A DNA stretch of 14,286 nucleotides from Flavobacteriales bacterium (lineage in GTDB: Bacteria; Bacteroidota; Bacteroidia; Flavobacteriales; Flavobacteriaceae), in the NCBI GenBank assembly GCA_027003085.1, contig JALWYR010000188.1, positions 1 through 14,286 on the forward strand. The letters are read 5' to 3'. The notes under the pieces are model-generated. The model searched no databases. It was not told the DNA's origin and worked only from the letters and a program-made list of their open reading frames with translations. The first letter of the stretch is position 1. Each line of letters opens with the position of its first letter. Both the position numbers and the translations under genes were made by a program. Positions 13,275-14,286 of this stretch are shown in pieces.

Positions 13275-13470
13275 TGGAGCCTCTGCGCGTCTCCTCCACG
13301 TGGCGGGGAGCCATCGCCTTCCTATGGGCCGGCGTTTAAAGCCACGGCTTGTCTCCCCGCCTGCTCCACAAGCCTGCGGCTTCCCTGAGCCAATGACAAA
13401 GGCCGCGCCTTGTCTTGTTCCGCGGCTCCGGGAGCCACCTGCGGTGTCTCCCTTCGCTCGCCGGTGAGCC
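13275..13470 (-). repeat. GC-rich modular repeat array, minus orientation, copy 1
   Basis: This is the same repeat family as at 6747-6957 but inverted: GTCT (AGAC on the minus strand) recurs at 13289, 13351, 13412 and 13446. The steps are 62, 61 and 34 bases, close to two, two and one module of about 31. At the midpoints of the long steps (about 13318 and 13380) CTTCC stands where GTCT would be expected, suggesting decayed boundaries. Modules carry GGCTCCCGGAGCC-type hairpins (13423-13435). The reading frames here are arginine/proline-rich artefacts, and no gene is supported. Confidence 0.6.
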
Positions 13471-13553
13471 CGGCCCTTTTCTTTTCAAACAACAACCGAT
13501 TAACCCGAAATCAACTCATAACTCGGAATTCATAACTAAAAATCAATCGGGCC

Positions 13554-13684
13554 GGTCTCCCCGGACGTTGCTCGGCAGCCCGTTCCGGTCTGCCTGCGCG
13601 TTTTCGCAAGCCCCTGAGGGTCTTGCTCCACGGCTCAGCGAGCCCCGGCGGTCTCGCTTTGTGGGCCTCGGAGCCCTTTGTTCT
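13554..13684 (-). repeat. GC-rich modular repeat array, minus orientation, copy 2
   Basis: GGTCT (AGACC on the minus strand) recurs at 13554, 13587, 13619 and 13650, with a variant GTTCT at 13680; the steps are 33, 32, 31 and 30. Read on the minus strand the modules appear as A (GGGCTCCGAGG), B (GGCTCGCTGAGCCGTGGAGCA is its 21-base core at 13625-13645), C (AGGGGCTTGCG) and D (GGGCTGCCG). This is the same order as in the plus-strand array at 6747-6957. Between this array and copy 1 (13471-13553) is an A/T-richer spacer with CATAACT twice, 15 bases apart. Bases 13685-13900 are A/T-rich and I see no gene there. Confidence 0.72.
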
Positions 13685-13924
13685 CCTGGTATGTTTATAG
13701 CATGAAAGATTTTATAATTTTTTTACATCCGATGCAAAGGAGAAAGAAGGTAAGAAATTACGAACTTCCCGGTGCATATCGTTTGCAAGAAATTTTCCTT
13801 ACTTTCATTCTTGTGGCTTTTTTCAAAAACCACCTAGCTCCTCAATTGATTGTTAATAAATAAAAATAAGTGATAAAATTTATGTTTTCAGCCAAAAACC
13901 GTTAATTTCCACGCTTATTTTTCC

Positions 13925-13932
13925 TATCTTTA
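13925..13932 (+). promoter_or_regulatory. Putative -7 box of the phosphohexomutase gene
   Basis: TATCTTTA, one base off TAnnTTTG, ends 24 bases before the ATG, exactly as the same box does before etfB. Both are followed by A(T)AAACCG. No good upstream TTG is visible at the usual distance. Confidence 0.45.
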
Positions 13933-13956
13933 TAAACCGAAATCACAAGTATTTTT

Positions 13957-14286
13957 ATGACGCTTATCAAAAGTATTTCCGGTATTCGCGGCACCATCGG
14001 CGGCAAGCCCGGCAATAACCTTACTCCCTTGGATGCCTTGAAGTTTTCCGCCGCCTTCGGGCGCTTGCTTGTCGAACAAAGCGGCAAGCCCCGACCCACG
14101 GTGGTTTTGGGCCGTGATGCGCGCCCTTCGGGCCCCTTGATTTCCCGGGCCGTGGTGGCAGGGCTAACAGGTATGGGCGTTAATGTCATCGACTTGGGAC
14201 TTTCCACCACACCTTCGGTGGAAATGGCCGTTACGGGCTTACAGGCCGACGGCGGCATTATCCTTACGGCCAGCCATAATCCCGTG
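13957..14286 (+). CDS. glmM: Phosphoglucosamine mutase / phosphomannomutase family, 5' part
   Basis: Only the first 110 codons are in the window; the gene runs off the end. It belongs to the alpha-D-phosphohexomutase superfamily. The opening GIRGTIGG (9-16), LGRDARPSG, and the phosphoserine loop ILTASHNP (102-109) with the catalytic Ser106 are all present. The family interconverts hexose 1- and 6-phosphates. In Bacteroidota, proteins with this start are usually assigned as phosphoglucosamine mutase, which makes glucosamine-1-phosphate for cell-wall UDP-GlcNAc. Sugar specificity is set by downstream loops not seen here, so phosphomannomutase cannot be excluded. ATG 13957 is supported by the conserved N terminus and the promoter-like box 24 bases upstream. 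Confidence 0.85.
   Translation, partial: MTLIKSISGIRGTIGGKPGNNLTPLDALKFSAAFGRLLVEQSGKPRPTVVLGRDARPSGPLISRAVVAGLTGMGVNVIDLGLSTTPSVEMAVTGLQADGGIILTASHNPV

Noticed and set aside
13735..13863. Possible small gene in the A/T-rich stretch before glmM
   Set aside because: The short frame there has no promoter-like pair, no recognisable domain and a composition like the surrounding non-coding DNA.

Overview
The window looks like chromosomal DNA from a member of the Bacteroidota; I would not name an order. Four signs point there: SecD and SecF fused into one protein, several promoter boxes of the TAnnTTTG type, start codons preceded by A/T-rich sequence rather than Shine-Dalgarno motifs, and paired DUF4349 and SIMPL envelope proteins. 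Coding DNA is of roughly balanced GC. I see no rRNA, tRNA, CRISPR array, phage gene or transposase gene.

Layout. Bases 1-616 have no gene but hold a MITE-like inverted-repeat element, GC-rich hairpins and a palindromic promoter region. etfB-etfA (617-2350) follow as an operon closed by a strong terminator. A 580-base gap leads to a lipoprotein of the LD-carboxypeptidase (S66) family (2932-3969). Convergent to it is a two-gene envelope operon, DUF4349 lipoprotein then SIMPL-domain protein (5558 to 4008, minus strand). A zinc-ribbon/DUF3667 membrane protein (5670-6626) is followed by a GC-rich modular repeat array, then a small lipocalin-like orphan (7164-7514). That gene ends tail to tail with an amidinotransferase-superfamily enzyme (8431 to 7511). 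Further along the minus strand, acylphosphatase and citrate synthase form an operon (10117 to 8532) with its own terminator. Divergent from it is secDF (10318-13215), with terminator. A 740-base gap with two more repeat arrays precedes a phosphohexomutase (glmM-like), cut by the window end.

Function. Most genes are housekeeping: electron transfer from acyl-CoA oxidation (EtfAB), TCA-cycle entry (citrate synthase), protein export (SecDF), cell-wall turnover (S66 peptidase) and amino-sugar phosphate supply (phosphohexomutase). There is no accessory defence or biosynthetic cluster. The least explained structure lies between the genes: GC-rich arrays built from hairpin-prone modules of about 31 nt separated by AGACC, found at two or more loci in opposite orientations with the same order of module types. 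That is the best candidate here for something undescribed, and it needs a genome-wide search to judge.
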